DNA of 64,000 nt. It comes from an uncultured Shewanella sp. Lineage in GTDB: Bacteria; Pseudomonadota; Gammaproteobacteria; Enterobacterales; Shewanellaceae. Numbering within the stretch: the stretch's first letter is position 1; each line of letters opens with the position of its first letter. Both the position numbers and the translations under genes were made by a program. Positions 54,342 through 61,398 of this stretch are shown one piece after another. The notes under the pieces are model-generated. The model was not told where the DNA came from, searched no databases, and was given only the letters and a program-made list of their open reading frames with translations. The stretch covers positions 310,001 to 374,000 of the forward strand of contig CANNEE010000001.1 of NCBI GenBank assembly GCA_947503555.1, given 5' to 3'.

Positions 54342-54791
54342 ATGAAAAAAATCATACTCACGCTAGTGGCCGGCGCTACCCTAGCAACAGCTGCACAGGC
54401 TGCAAACTTCGATAATAACGCTGAAGCTATCCATTACCGTCAATCTGCTTTTGGGATTATCGCTCATAACTTTGGTGATATGGCGGCAATGCTAAAGGGA
54501 AAAAAACCGTTTGATCAACAAGTATTTGAACAGCGTGCTGCTAATGTAGCAGCCCTTGCAGCGATTCCTGCAGAAGGTTTTATTCCAGGTTCAGATAAAG
54601 GCGAAACAGAAGCTTTATCTAAAATCTGGCAAGACAAAGGCGATTTCGACGCTATCATGAAGAAATTTCAAAAAGCATCGGCAGAGCTCGCTATCGCTGC
54701 AAAGTCGGGTGATAAAAAAGCAATAAAAATGGCCTTTAAAAATACCGCTAAAAACTGCAAAGGCTGCCATGACAGCTACAAGAAAGACTAA
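54342..54791 (+). CDS. Cytochrome c prime (class II c-type cytochrome)
   Basis: A 149-residue periplasmic haem protein. A signal peptide (MKKIILTLVAGATLATAAQA) is followed by a four-helix bundle with the haem attachment site CKGCH (C139, C142, H143) near the C-terminus, the class II arrangement. These proteins bind NO and CO and protect against nitrosative stress. GAGAG lies about eight bases before the ATG. A b-type cytochrome gene converges on it from the other strand and is a plausible but unproven electron partner. Confidence 0.93.
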   Translation: MKKIILTLVAGATLATAAQAANFDNNAEAIHYRQSAFGIIAHNFGDMAAMLKGKKPFDQQVFEQRAANVAALAAIPAEGFIPGSDKGETEALSKIWQDKGDFDAIMKKFQKASAELAIAAKSGDKKAIKMAFKNTAKNCKGCHDSYKKD

Positions 54792-54806
54792 CAATTAATC
54801 TGATAC

Positions 54807-54842
54807 AAAAAAGGCCTGAGCAAAGTGCTTCAGGCCTTTTTT
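54807..54842. terminator. Bidirectional terminator between cytochrome c prime and b561 genes
   Basis: GGCCTGA / TCAGGCC form a 7-bp stem, extended by A6 and T6 flanks that can pair, with a roughly 10-base loop. Confidence 0.88.
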
Positions 54843-54854
54843 ATAGATAATGCT

Positions 54855-55535
54855 CTATAGCATTTGAATTACAGGATAAATTAACCAATAACCTATCGTA
54901 CAAGCAAAGACGCTTAAAATAGTTAGTGCCTTAATGGAGGATGAGAAAGTCAAAGACTCCGCCTCTTGTGGTAAAAACTTATAGCCTGTCACCATAGCTC
55001 CAACAAGCTTATCTCCGCGGAGCTGATGTACTATCACGGCCAAAACATGCATACCTATCATTACCAATAGAAGATTAAAGTTAACCTTATGCAGCCAAGT
55101 AAGTAGCTGAGCACTTGCTTCACTAACAGTGGAAAACAAGGGCCCTTCGGTGAAAACTTCATCTGTAGCAAATAATCCACTAATTAACTGCACTAAAAGC
55201 ACAAGAATCATGGCTAACACCATATAACCGCCAAGTGGATTATGCCCAACATCATGGCGCTGCTTTTTAATCGTTTTTACATAATTGATTGCAACCTTAG
55301 GGCTTTTGATAAAATGACTAAACCTTGCAGTGTCACTGCCAATAAAGCCCCAAACCACACGAAATAAAATCAGCACCATCAAGCTGTAAGCAGCGACTTG
55401 ATGCCAGTCCATCTCACCTGCATCGGCAGTCCACCACAGAGCCACCAGCAACCCTAACATACTCCAGTGAAATAGCCTTATAGGCAAGTCCCACACCTTA
55501 GTTCTAACCATCTTGTTATTATTTGAATCCTGCAT
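54855..55535 (-). CDS. Cytochrome b561-type di-haem membrane protein
   Basis: A 226-residue inner-membrane protein with five or so hydrophobic segments. It starts KVWDLPIRLFHWSMLGLLVA, the N-terminal haem-ligand block of the bacterial cytochrome b561 / Ni-Fe hydrogenase cytochrome b family; WHQVAAYSLMVLILFRVVWGFIG, WLHKVNFNLLLVMIGMH and LAVIVHQLRGD supply further His. It probably passes quinol electrons to a periplasmic c-type cytochrome. It is tail-to-tail with cytochrome c prime. Confidence 0.9.
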   Translation of the reverse strand: MQDSNNNKMVRTKVWDLPIRLFHWSMLGLLVALWWTADAGEMDWHQVAAYSLMVLILFRVVWGFIGSDTARFSHFIKSPKVAINYVKTIKKQRHDVGHNPLGGYMVLAMILVLLVQLISGLFATDEVFTEGPLFSTVSEASAQLLTWLHKVNFNLLLVMIGMHVLAVIVHQLRGDKLVGAMVTGYKFLPQEAESLTFSSSIKALTILSVFACTIGYWLIYPVIQML

Positions 55536-55985
55536 GCCTTACTTCCTATATAGGTATATGCGCCATAACTAATCCACCTTTTATGACGAAAAATTCCAAT
55601 CCATGCGCAAGGTAAACGCTATGCTTAGCTATAGAGGGCGACTCCAATCTTAGTAAGGAAGCAATATAGACTACTGTTCACACAAGACTCGAGACAGCAT
55701 AGGCTAATATTTAGCCCTCTGCGGCTTGGGAATGGATTAACAAAAGATGATATTGGAAGAGAAAACGACTAGCAAATGGAATTTATTAAGCTAAGTTATC
55801 CATTCGAATATGACCTGTTTTTAAGGCCAACACAAGGCTTTTTGACAAGGTTTTTACCATTATTGTCTAAGTGATCAAATATAAAGCGAACAGTAGGAAA
55901 ACAGCTAAAAAACGTGATTTATTTCACGACTTTCATGGCTGAGATTGGTAGTCTGAACTCAAGGAAACAGCAAAAGGTTCGACAT
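55536..55985. other. Divergent intergenic region before raiA
   Basis: About 450 bases without a credible gene. It must hold promoters for the b561 gene and raiA. TTGACA at about 55842 is a possible raiA -35, but the matching -10 is poor. No strong hairpin or known operator is seen. Confidence 0.5.
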
Positions 55986-56345
55986 ATGATAAAGATTACT
56001 AGTAAGCAATTTGAAGTCACTGCCTCTATCCGCGAACGTGTTGAAAGCCGTCTTGAAAAGTTATCTAGACATGATGTGCAGCTGATCAATCCCCATGTAA
56101 TCATAAGCCAGGAAAAGAAACTCTTTAAAATCGAAGCTAGCGTAGGAATTCCAAGTAATAAGTTATTTGCACAGGCGAAACATGAAGATCTCTATGCAGC
56201 CATTACGGCCATGGGACAAAAGCTTGAAAAGCAACTTAACCGCCTGACCCATAAGCCAGAAGCTCAACGTCATGCCTCTCTAGACCTAATAGAAGAGACA
56301 ATCGATGATGACTTCGATGATGACTCAGAGGAGTATGCCGCATAG
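55986..56345 (+). CDS. raiA: Ribosome-associated inhibitor RaiA (YfiA) / hibernation factor
   Basis: A 119-residue protein of the short HPF/YfiA family that binds the 30S decoding centre in stationary phase. The segments MIKITSKQFEVTASIRERVE, LINPHVIISQEKK, KHEDLYAAITAMGQKLEKQL and an acidic C-terminal tail (DDDFDDDSEE) resemble E. coli RaiA, including the extended tail. AAAGG lies eight bases before the ATG at 55986; the open frame extends to 55914 without homology. The raiA-pheL-pheA order is the same as in E. coli. Confidence 0.95.
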   Translation: MIKITSKQFEVTASIRERVESRLEKLSRHDVQLINPHVIISQEKKLFKIEASVGIPSNKLFAQAKHEDLYAAITAMGQKLEKQLNRLTHKPEAQRHASLDLIEETIDDDFDDDSEEYAA

Positions 56346-56713
56346 CGCTAATTGAATCTAAAATCATAATTCGGGTGAGCAATTAGGATCGACAAATAGT
56401 CAGATCACAGCTTATATAGCAACCACAATCACTCGCTATGAGCAGCAGAGCCTCTCTTCAAATAGGTAGCAGAGGCTCACACAAAACAAGTATCCTTGTT
56501 ATAAGAGGTTACGACACAATAGAAAGTAGCAAGATAATAACAGCGTTTATTAGGCACTCACTGACACAGAGCTAAATTTAGCTAAATCGAGTTCAGTTGG
56601 CCATTTACTAGAAAGTAAGCCAAACGCTAACAATGTGAACCTAGAGTTTATTACATCAGCCCCATTCGATGGCGCCATAAGAATAAACTCAACGCATTCA
56701 AGGAGGACATTGT

Positions 56714-56773
56714 TTGTTAATCGATATACTCACTCAGCGCACCTTCGGGTGCGCTTTCTATTGCCAGCGCTAA
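56714..56773 (+). CDS. Possible 19-residue small ORF with perfect ribosome-binding site
   Basis: AAGGAGG at 56700-56706 is followed seven bases later by a TTG that opens a 19-codon frame (starting MLIDILTQRT) ending in TAA at 56773. The frame runs through a stable hairpin, which argues for either a regulatory leader or a chance frame. No homologue is recognised. Confidence 0.3.
   Translation: MLIDILTQRTFGCAFYCQR
56736..56760 (+). terminator. Terminator-like hairpin upstream of pheL
   Basis: AGCGCACC and GGTGCGCT form an 8-bp stem with a TTCG tetraloop, followed by TTCTATT. It may end the raiA transcript or a short RNA; the U tract is short. Confidence 0.6.
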
Positions 56774-56849
56774 TCTCTTACGATTTCACTAAGCAATATG
56801 AATAAATTTTCATTGACAGCAAAAGGGTTCAGCCTTTACTTTAGAGCCT

Positions 56850-56900
56850 ATGCAAAAATTCATTGATATCGTTTTTACTTTCTTTTTTACACTCTCCTAA
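56850..56900 (+). CDS. pheL: pheA leader peptide
   Basis: A 16-residue frame, MQKFIDIVFTFFFTLS, with five Phe codons, four of them in the stretch FTFFF. It sits just upstream of pheA and of a strong terminator, as E. coli pheL does. Ribosome stalling at Phe codons would free GGGGGCGGATTTT (about 56903-56915) to pair with AAAATCC and GCCTCCC (56936-56951) and block the terminator. The ribosome-binding site is weak. Confidence 0.88.
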   Translation: MQKFIDIVFTFFFTLS

Positions 56901-56941
56901 CTGGGGGCGGATTTTGTGTGTAAAAACGAAAGTAAAAATCC

Positions 56942-56968
56942 AAAGCCTCCCAACTGGGAGGCTTTTTT
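56942..56968 (+). terminator. Attenuator terminator of pheA
   Basis: AAAGCCTCCC / GGGAGGCTTT form a 10-bp stem with a 4-base loop and a T6 tract, 45 bases before the pheA ATG. An alternative early stem pairs GTTTTTACTTTC (56870-56881) with GAAAGTAAAAAT (56928-56939). Confidence 0.9.
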
Positions 56969-57013
56969 GTATGGTCAAATCACCATATAACCGTGAACAA
57001 CATAGGGGTCAAG

Positions 57014-58999
57014 ATGAAAACACCACAGCCATTAGATCAAACTCGAGAGCAGATCACTTCTCTAGATAATGATTTATTGCAACTGTTGGCTAAACGCAGA
57101 GCACTCAGCTTAGAGGTGGCGCGTAGTAAGGAAGTCGATGTCAGGCCCATACGAGATACCAAAAGAGAGAAAGAACTATTAGCTCGCCTAATCAAGCAAG
57201 GCAGAGAAAAAGGCCTAGATGCTCACTATGTATTATCCCTGTATCAAAGTATCATTGAAGACTCAGTGCTGAGCCAACAAGCGTACTTGCATGGCAGAGC
57301 TAACCCGCAAGCTCAGAAACAACAATACTGTATTGCTTACCTAGGAGCCAGAGGTTCCTATTCCTATCTCGCCGCCGATAGATATTGCCAAAGACGCCAA
57401 GTTGAAATGCTCGACTTAGGCTGCCAAAGCTTTGATGAAATAGTCCATGCGGTAGAGTCCGGCCATGCCGATTATGGCTTTTTACCAATAGAAAACACCT
57501 CATCGGGCTCAATCAATGAGGTCTATGATGTATTGCAGCACACTAGCCTATCGATAGTGGGTGAAACCACTATCGAAGTCGGTCATTGCCTGTTAGCAAA
57601 AGAGTCAACCAATCTCAAAGAGATAAAAACTGTCTATGCTCACCCGCAGCCAATTAGCCAATGTAGCCGCTATTTGAGCCAACACCCCGAATTTAAACTT
57701 GAGTATTGTGCGAGCAGCGCTGAAGCCATGGAGAAGGTGTTAGAAGCCAACTCTAAAGACGTTGCCGCCATAGGCAGTGCAGAGGGCGGAGCCCTATACC
57801 AGCTAGAAGCCATAGAGAAAGGACTCGCGAATCAAAGTATTAACCAGAGCCGCTTTATCGTAGTCGCCAGAAAGTCGGTGGCAGTACCGTCACAGCTACC
57901 CGCAAAATGCACTCTGATCATGGCTACAGGCCAAAAGCCTGGAGCCCTAGTAGAAGCTCTGCTGGTACTTAAAGCGCACAACCTCAATATGAGTAAACTA
58001 GAGTCTCGCCCTATTCCTGGGACGCCTTGGGAGGAGATGTTCTACTTAGATATCGATGCCAATCTGGACAGTCAGGCAATGCAGTCGGCACTGGTTGAAC
58101 TTGAACGCATCACCCGCTTTATCAAGGTGCTCGGTTGCTATCCTTGCGAGACAGTCAAACCAACAGAGTTGAGCAACAGCCAGCTCATTATTGAGCCTGA
58201 TACATCCAAGGCTCAGCACACCAAAGCCGATGATAACGCTCAGCCTACTCAAGAAGCGAATCGTGCCCATCGCAGCTACAAGCAGCAAACTCAAATCAGT
58301 GTGCGCCAACTTCAGCTCAACGATGATCATTTTAACGCCTTAGTCCAAGCAAGCCTGCCTATCGATGAAGATAGTATTGGCCAGTTGGCTCAAGTCATTA
58401 AAGAATCGGGCTTTCAAGGCATAGTACTTCAAGGCTTATCCCAACAGGCGGGACTTGAGCATAGCTTAGCTGAGCTTGCAGATAAGCTACATCAATTTAA
58501 TCTGGTGTGCATCGCCAGCGTCGAACAAGAGCAAGAGCTAAAGGTGGCTGCTAAGTACGCTGATATGCTACTGATTAGTGGTAAGCAGATGTTCAACCAA
58601 GAAATGCTCACCCTAGCAGGCACCTTGACGATACCGATAATGCTTGAGCGAAATACCATGGCCAGTATCGATGAACTGCTTCAAGCGGCACATCAAGTAC
58701 TCAGTAACGGAAACCAGCAGGTCGCATTGTGTGAGTCTGGCATTCGAACCTTTGATCAATCTGCCAAGCCTACGTTAGATATCTCAGCCCTGATTGAGCT
58801 TAAGCGCATCTGCCATCTACCCGTAATAACCAATCTCAGCTATAGCGTCGATAGTGAAGCTATAGCAAGTCAAAGCCATGGCTTGAAACAGTTAGGAAGC
58901 GACGGCGTTATCTATCCTATAGAGCCTCAGGCAGAGCTGGAACTACAGCTCAAACAGTGTACTGGCTATGCCAGCTTATTAGGTCAGCTGCATAAGTAA
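57014..58999 (+). CDS. pheA: Chorismate mutase / prephenate dehydratase with fused, apparently inactive DAHP-synthase-like domain
   Basis: A 661-residue protein, far longer than E. coli PheA (386). Residues 1-95 are an AroQ chorismate mutase. Residues 105-290 are prephenate dehydratase (YLGARGSYSYLAADRY, PIENTSSGSINEVYD, NQSRFIVV with Ser where Thr is usual). About 298-380 is the ACT domain with GALVEAL and ESRP. After a polar linker, residues 430-650 resemble type I-beta DAHP synthase (AAKYADMLLISG, CESGIRTF, KPTLDISALIELKRICHLPV). However, the usual DPSH, KRG and EVHP residues read NLSY, ERN and PIEP. ATG 57014 has AGGGG five bases upstream; GTG at 56993 is in frame. It is controlled by the pheL attenuator. 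Confidence 0.95.
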   Translation: MKTPQPLDQTREQITSLDNDLLQLLAKRRALSLEVARSKEVDVRPIRDTKREKELLARLIKQGREKGLDAHYVLSLYQSIIEDSVLSQQAYLHGRANPQAQKQQYCIAYLGARGSYSYLAADRYCQRRQVEMLDLGCQSFDEIVHAVESGHADYGFLPIENTSSGSINEVYDVLQHTSLSIVGETTIEVGHCLLAKESTNLKEIKTVYAHPQPISQCSRYLSQHPEFKLEYCASSAEAMEKVLEANSKDVAAIGSAEGGALYQLEAIEKGLANQSINQSRFIVVARKSVAVPSQLPAKCTLIMATGQKPGALVEALLVLKAHNLNMSKLESRPIPGTPWEEMFYLDIDANLDSQAMQSALVELERITRFIKVLGCYPCETVKPTELSNSQLIIEPDTSKAQHTKADDNAQPTQEANRAHRSYKQQTQISVRQLQLNDDHFNALVQASLPIDEDSIGQLAQVIKESGFQGIVLQGLSQQAGLEHSLAELADKLHQFNLVCIASVEQEQELKVAAKYADMLLISGKQMFNQEMLTLAGTLTIPIMLERNTMASIDELLQAAHQVLSNGNQQVALCESGIRTFDQSAKPTLDISALIELKRICHLPVITNLSYSVDSEAIASQSHGLKQLGSDGVIYPIEPQAELELQLKQCTGYASLLGQLHK

Positions 59000-59017
59000 A
59001 CATAAAGGAGTGATTGC

Positions 59018-59686
59018 GTGCAAGATGAGTGTCAAATAACAGTAGCTACGTTCAATAAAGCAGCCCAAAGGTATCAAGATAAGTTTATGGATGTTGGCTT
59101 ATACCATACCAGTTTAGACACTTTTTGCCGCAATCTAGCCCCCAATGCTCGAGTGTTAGAGCTCGGCTGCGGGCCGGGAAATATCACTCGCTATCTACTA
59201 GACAATTTACCTAGCATAGATATCCTAGCGACAGATTTAGCACCAAATATGCTAACCCTGACCCAGAAAAACTGCCCAGAAGTCGCCACTCAATTGCTGG
59301 ACTGTAGAGCCTTGGGGGCTTTAGTATCAAATGACTCGAGTACAACGCCCTTAACGGGGTTTGATGCCCTAATTGCAGGGTTTTGCCTCCCCTACCTCAA
59401 TCGTGAAAATGTAAACCAACTATTTACTGATATCAAAGCAGTATGCCGTTCAAAGGCATTCATTTACCTCAGTACTATGGAAGGAAGTTACCAAAACTCA
59501 GGGAAACAAACCTCTAGTCAAGGAGACAGTGTCTACACCTATTATCATGAAAGAGATTGGCTCACTGAGACCTTAAAACAACATGGATTACAAGTTATCG
59601 AGCTTCTTGAGCAGAGATACCCAGATACAGATAGCACGAGTAACGCATCGGGTACCGATCTGATCATCATAGCCAGAACGCCATAA
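59018..59686 (+). CDS. Class I SAM-dependent methyltransferase
   Basis: A 222-residue cytoplasmic methyltransferase of unknown substrate. The SAM-binding motif I is VLELGCGPGNITRYL (from about residue 47), motif II acidic residue lies in ILATDLAPNML, and FDALIAGFCLPYLNRENV is motif IV. The start is GTG with GGAG six bases upstream. It follows pheA by 18 bases, so it is probably co-transcribed, and it ends at a strong terminator. Ubiquinone/menaquinone or small-molecule methylation is possible but not supported by anything specific. Confidence 0.88.
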   Translation: MQDECQITVATFNKAAQRYQDKFMDVGLYHTSLDTFCRNLAPNARVLELGCGPGNITRYLLDNLPSIDILATDLAPNMLTLTQKNCPEVATQLLDCRALGALVSNDSSTTPLTGFDALIAGFCLPYLNRENVNQLFTDIKAVCRSKAFIYLSTMEGSYQNSGKQTSSQGDSVYTYYHERDWLTETLKQHGLQVIELLEQRYPDTDSTSNASGTDLIIIARTP

Positions 59687-59689
59687 CCT

Positions 59690-59717
59690 AAAAAGCCTAT
59701 CACAAGATAGGCTTTTT
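59690..59717. terminator. Bidirectional terminator after the methyltransferase gene
   Basis: AAAAAGCCTATC and GATAGGCTTTTT form a 12-bp stem with a 4-base loop. It serves the pheA transcript and the converging small membrane-protein gene. Confidence 0.9.
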
Positions 59718-59754
59718 ACTTTTCATCGTTAGTGAAATAGCATTTATAGCTTAG

Positions 59755-60090
59755 CTAAATAATGCGGCCATCGGCTAAGGACAACCAGCCCTTTACCAGC
59801 CTTAGGACAAACCACACTAGCGCTGCAAGTCCAAGAGAGACACTTGGCCAAAAAGCAGGAATAGCATAGGCTATGGCCAACATCATCAATAGACCAATAA
59901 TAGAGAAACGCTGCCACTTAAGGTGAGAGCCGACCAACTCGTTTAACTGCTGGCGTTTTTGAGAAAGATTAATAAGTAAACTAAGCAGCACAGGCAGTAA
60001 CAACAGAGGAAACCCTGTCATTAAGCCATAGAGAAGGTGGGCTAAACTCGAGTCTTGCATAGGCATAGCTTGAGAAGTACTTGTCGTCAT
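59755..60090 (-). CDS. Small membrane protein of unknown function
   Basis: A 111-residue protein with three hydrophobic segments (LLYGLMTGFPLLLLPVLLSL, FSIIGLLMMLAIAYAIPAFW, LGLAALVWFVLRLVKGWLSL). The pattern AHLLYG...INLSQKRQ...GSHLKWQ recalls DUF4870-like proteins, which carry a SHFRWQ motif, but this is only a likeness. ATG at 60090 is chosen because GGAG lies seven bases upstream. The longer open frame to 60195 would run through the hcr terminator at 60115-60150. Confidence 0.75.
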   Translation of the reverse strand: MTTSTSQAMPMQDSSLAHLLYGLMTGFPLLLLPVLLSLLINLSQKRQQLNELVGSHLKWQRFSIIGLLMMLAIAYAIPAFWPSVSLGLAALVWFVLRLVKGWLSLADGRII

Positions 60091-60114
60091 AGGCAGGCTC
60101 CAGCTGTGACCTAA

Positions 60115-60150
60115 CATAAAAAAATGACAGGAAAATTGCTTCCCTGTCAT
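60115..60150 (-). terminator. Terminator of hcp-hcr
   Basis: AATGACAGG and CCTGTCATT form a 9-bp stem with an 11-base loop, followed on the minus strand by TTTTTTT. Confidence 0.85.
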
Positions 60151-60249
60151 TAACCATACTTTCTGCCTGCCAGATGTGCAACTTTTGTGGTGCAAGTTTT
60201 CACCACACGTGCTTCAATCAACGCCAAATAGCAACAATCGCCGTCACAA

Positions 60250-61317
60250 TCACAATTGCAACTTAATGTCCGACTTAAGCTTGGTCGAACAAGCTAGTAC
60301 ATAACCATTGGCTATCTCTTCTGGAGTCAATGCCATCTGGCTTGTGGACTCAGTTTCACCCTCAACAACTTGGCACTTACAAGCACCGCACACACCACTG
60401 CGGCATGCCGCAATGATAGGTAGCCCTTCAGCTTCAATGCCATCAAGCACAGTCTGATCCGCTTTTAAGGCTCTAACTCTATCGCCAATCTTTAGCATAA
60501 ATTCAGTTAGGCTATCGCTTGCCGATTGGGTATCAACTTCGTTTGACGTACTCTTTCCATCACCAAAGCTCTCTTGATGGAAACGGCTCATATCAAAGCC
60601 TAGCGCCTCTAACATCTCCTTCACCGCAGCCATATAAGGCGCAGGTCCACAAACAAATACAGTACGCTCTTTATAATCCGGCACTAGCTTTTCGAGTTTG
60701 CTACCATCGAGGCGCCCAGACTCAAGCTTTTTGTGCATCTCACGCTCTGCACCTTGATCTAAGATGTAGCTAAGCTCAAATTGAGAAAAACGCTTATTCA
60801 TCGCCTCTAATGAAGATTTAAAAATCACATCCTCAGGGCTGCGCGCACTATGGACAAAGGCGACATCACTACCCACTTGGGTATCTGTTAACCAACGCGA
60901 CATAGAATACATAGGTGTAATGCCACTGCCTGCACTTAAAAACAGGTACTTATCAGCCTCGATATCCACTAGGTTAAATACGCCATCAGGACCGGTAACC
61001 CTAACGCTGTGACCAACATCTAGCTTGTCACACAGATAGTTAGAGACCACACCATCGGGAATTCGCTTAATGGTGACCACCAAGGAATATGGGCGTGATG
61101 GTGATGATGAAATAGTGTAACTGCGATAAACCGTTTCACCATCAATATCGAGAATAAAGGTTAAGAACTGCCCAGGCTTGAAGTTAAACTTAACTGGCTC
61201 AATGCCATGAAAACGAAAACTCACCACATCATGGGTTTCTTGCCATTTTTCAACACAAACCAGTCTGACTTCACCATGTTGCCAATCGGCGGCATTTAAT
61301 TGCTCACTCGCTACCAC
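60250..61317 (-). CDS. hcr: NADH oxidoreductase Hcr
   Basis: A 355-residue flavin and iron-sulfur reductase that supplies electrons from NADH to Hcp. The FAD motif RSYTISSSP and NAD region GSGITPMYSMSRWL lie in the N-terminal two thirds. The C-terminal 2Fe-2S ferredoxin domain has CRSGVCGACKC and a later YVLACST. The start is GTG 61317 with GGAGAGG just upstream. It is 81 bases downstream of hcp, with a terminator-like hairpin in the gap. Confidence 0.94.
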   Translation of the reverse strand: MVASEQLNAADWQHGEVRLVCVEKWQETHDVVSFRFHGIEPVKFNFKPGQFLTFILDIDGETVYRSYTISSSPSRPYSLVVTIKRIPDGVVSNYLCDKLDVGHSVRVTGPDGVFNLVDIEADKYLFLSAGSGITPMYSMSRWLTDTQVGSDVAFVHSARSPEDVIFKSSLEAMNKRFSQFELSYILDQGAEREMHKKLESGRLDGSKLEKLVPDYKERTVFVCGPAPYMAAVKEMLEALGFDMSRFHQESFGDGKSTSNEVDTQSASDSLTEFMLKIGDRVRALKADQTVLDGIEAEGLPIIAACRSGVCGACKCQVVEGETESTSQMALTPEEIANGYVLACSTKLKSDIKLQL

Positions 61318-61352
61318 AGGCCTCTCCTAAATCGATTCTACAGTTCACTAAA

Positions 61353-61382
61353 TAAAAAGGCAGATTTAAAGAAATCTGCCTT
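61353..61382 (-). terminator. Intra-operon terminator between hcp and hcr
   Basis: AAGGCAGATTT / AAATCTGCCTT form an 11-bp stem with a 4-base loop, followed on the minus strand by TTT-A-TTT. It would lower hcr transcript relative to hcp. Confidence 0.75.
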
Positions 61383-61398
61383 ATATTGCTATTTTTAC

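Larger units (their letters stand above)
56346..56849. other. raiA to pheL intergenic region
   Basis: About 500 bases. It holds an 8-bp hairpin (GAGCCTCT / AGAGGCTC, 56448-56478), a 14-bp palindrome AGCTAAATTTAGCT (56570-56583), a perfect Shine-Dalgarno-like AAGGAGG at 56700 followed by a short frame, and a terminator-like hairpin at 56736. A TTGACA at 56813 with TACTTT 18 bases later is a candidate pheL promoter, though it would place the RNA start at or next to the pheL ATG. Confidence 0.55.

Noticed and set aside
56863-57069. 68-codon frame overlapping pheL and the attenuator
   Set aside because: It runs through the terminator and into pheA in another frame; the pheL frame explains the region.
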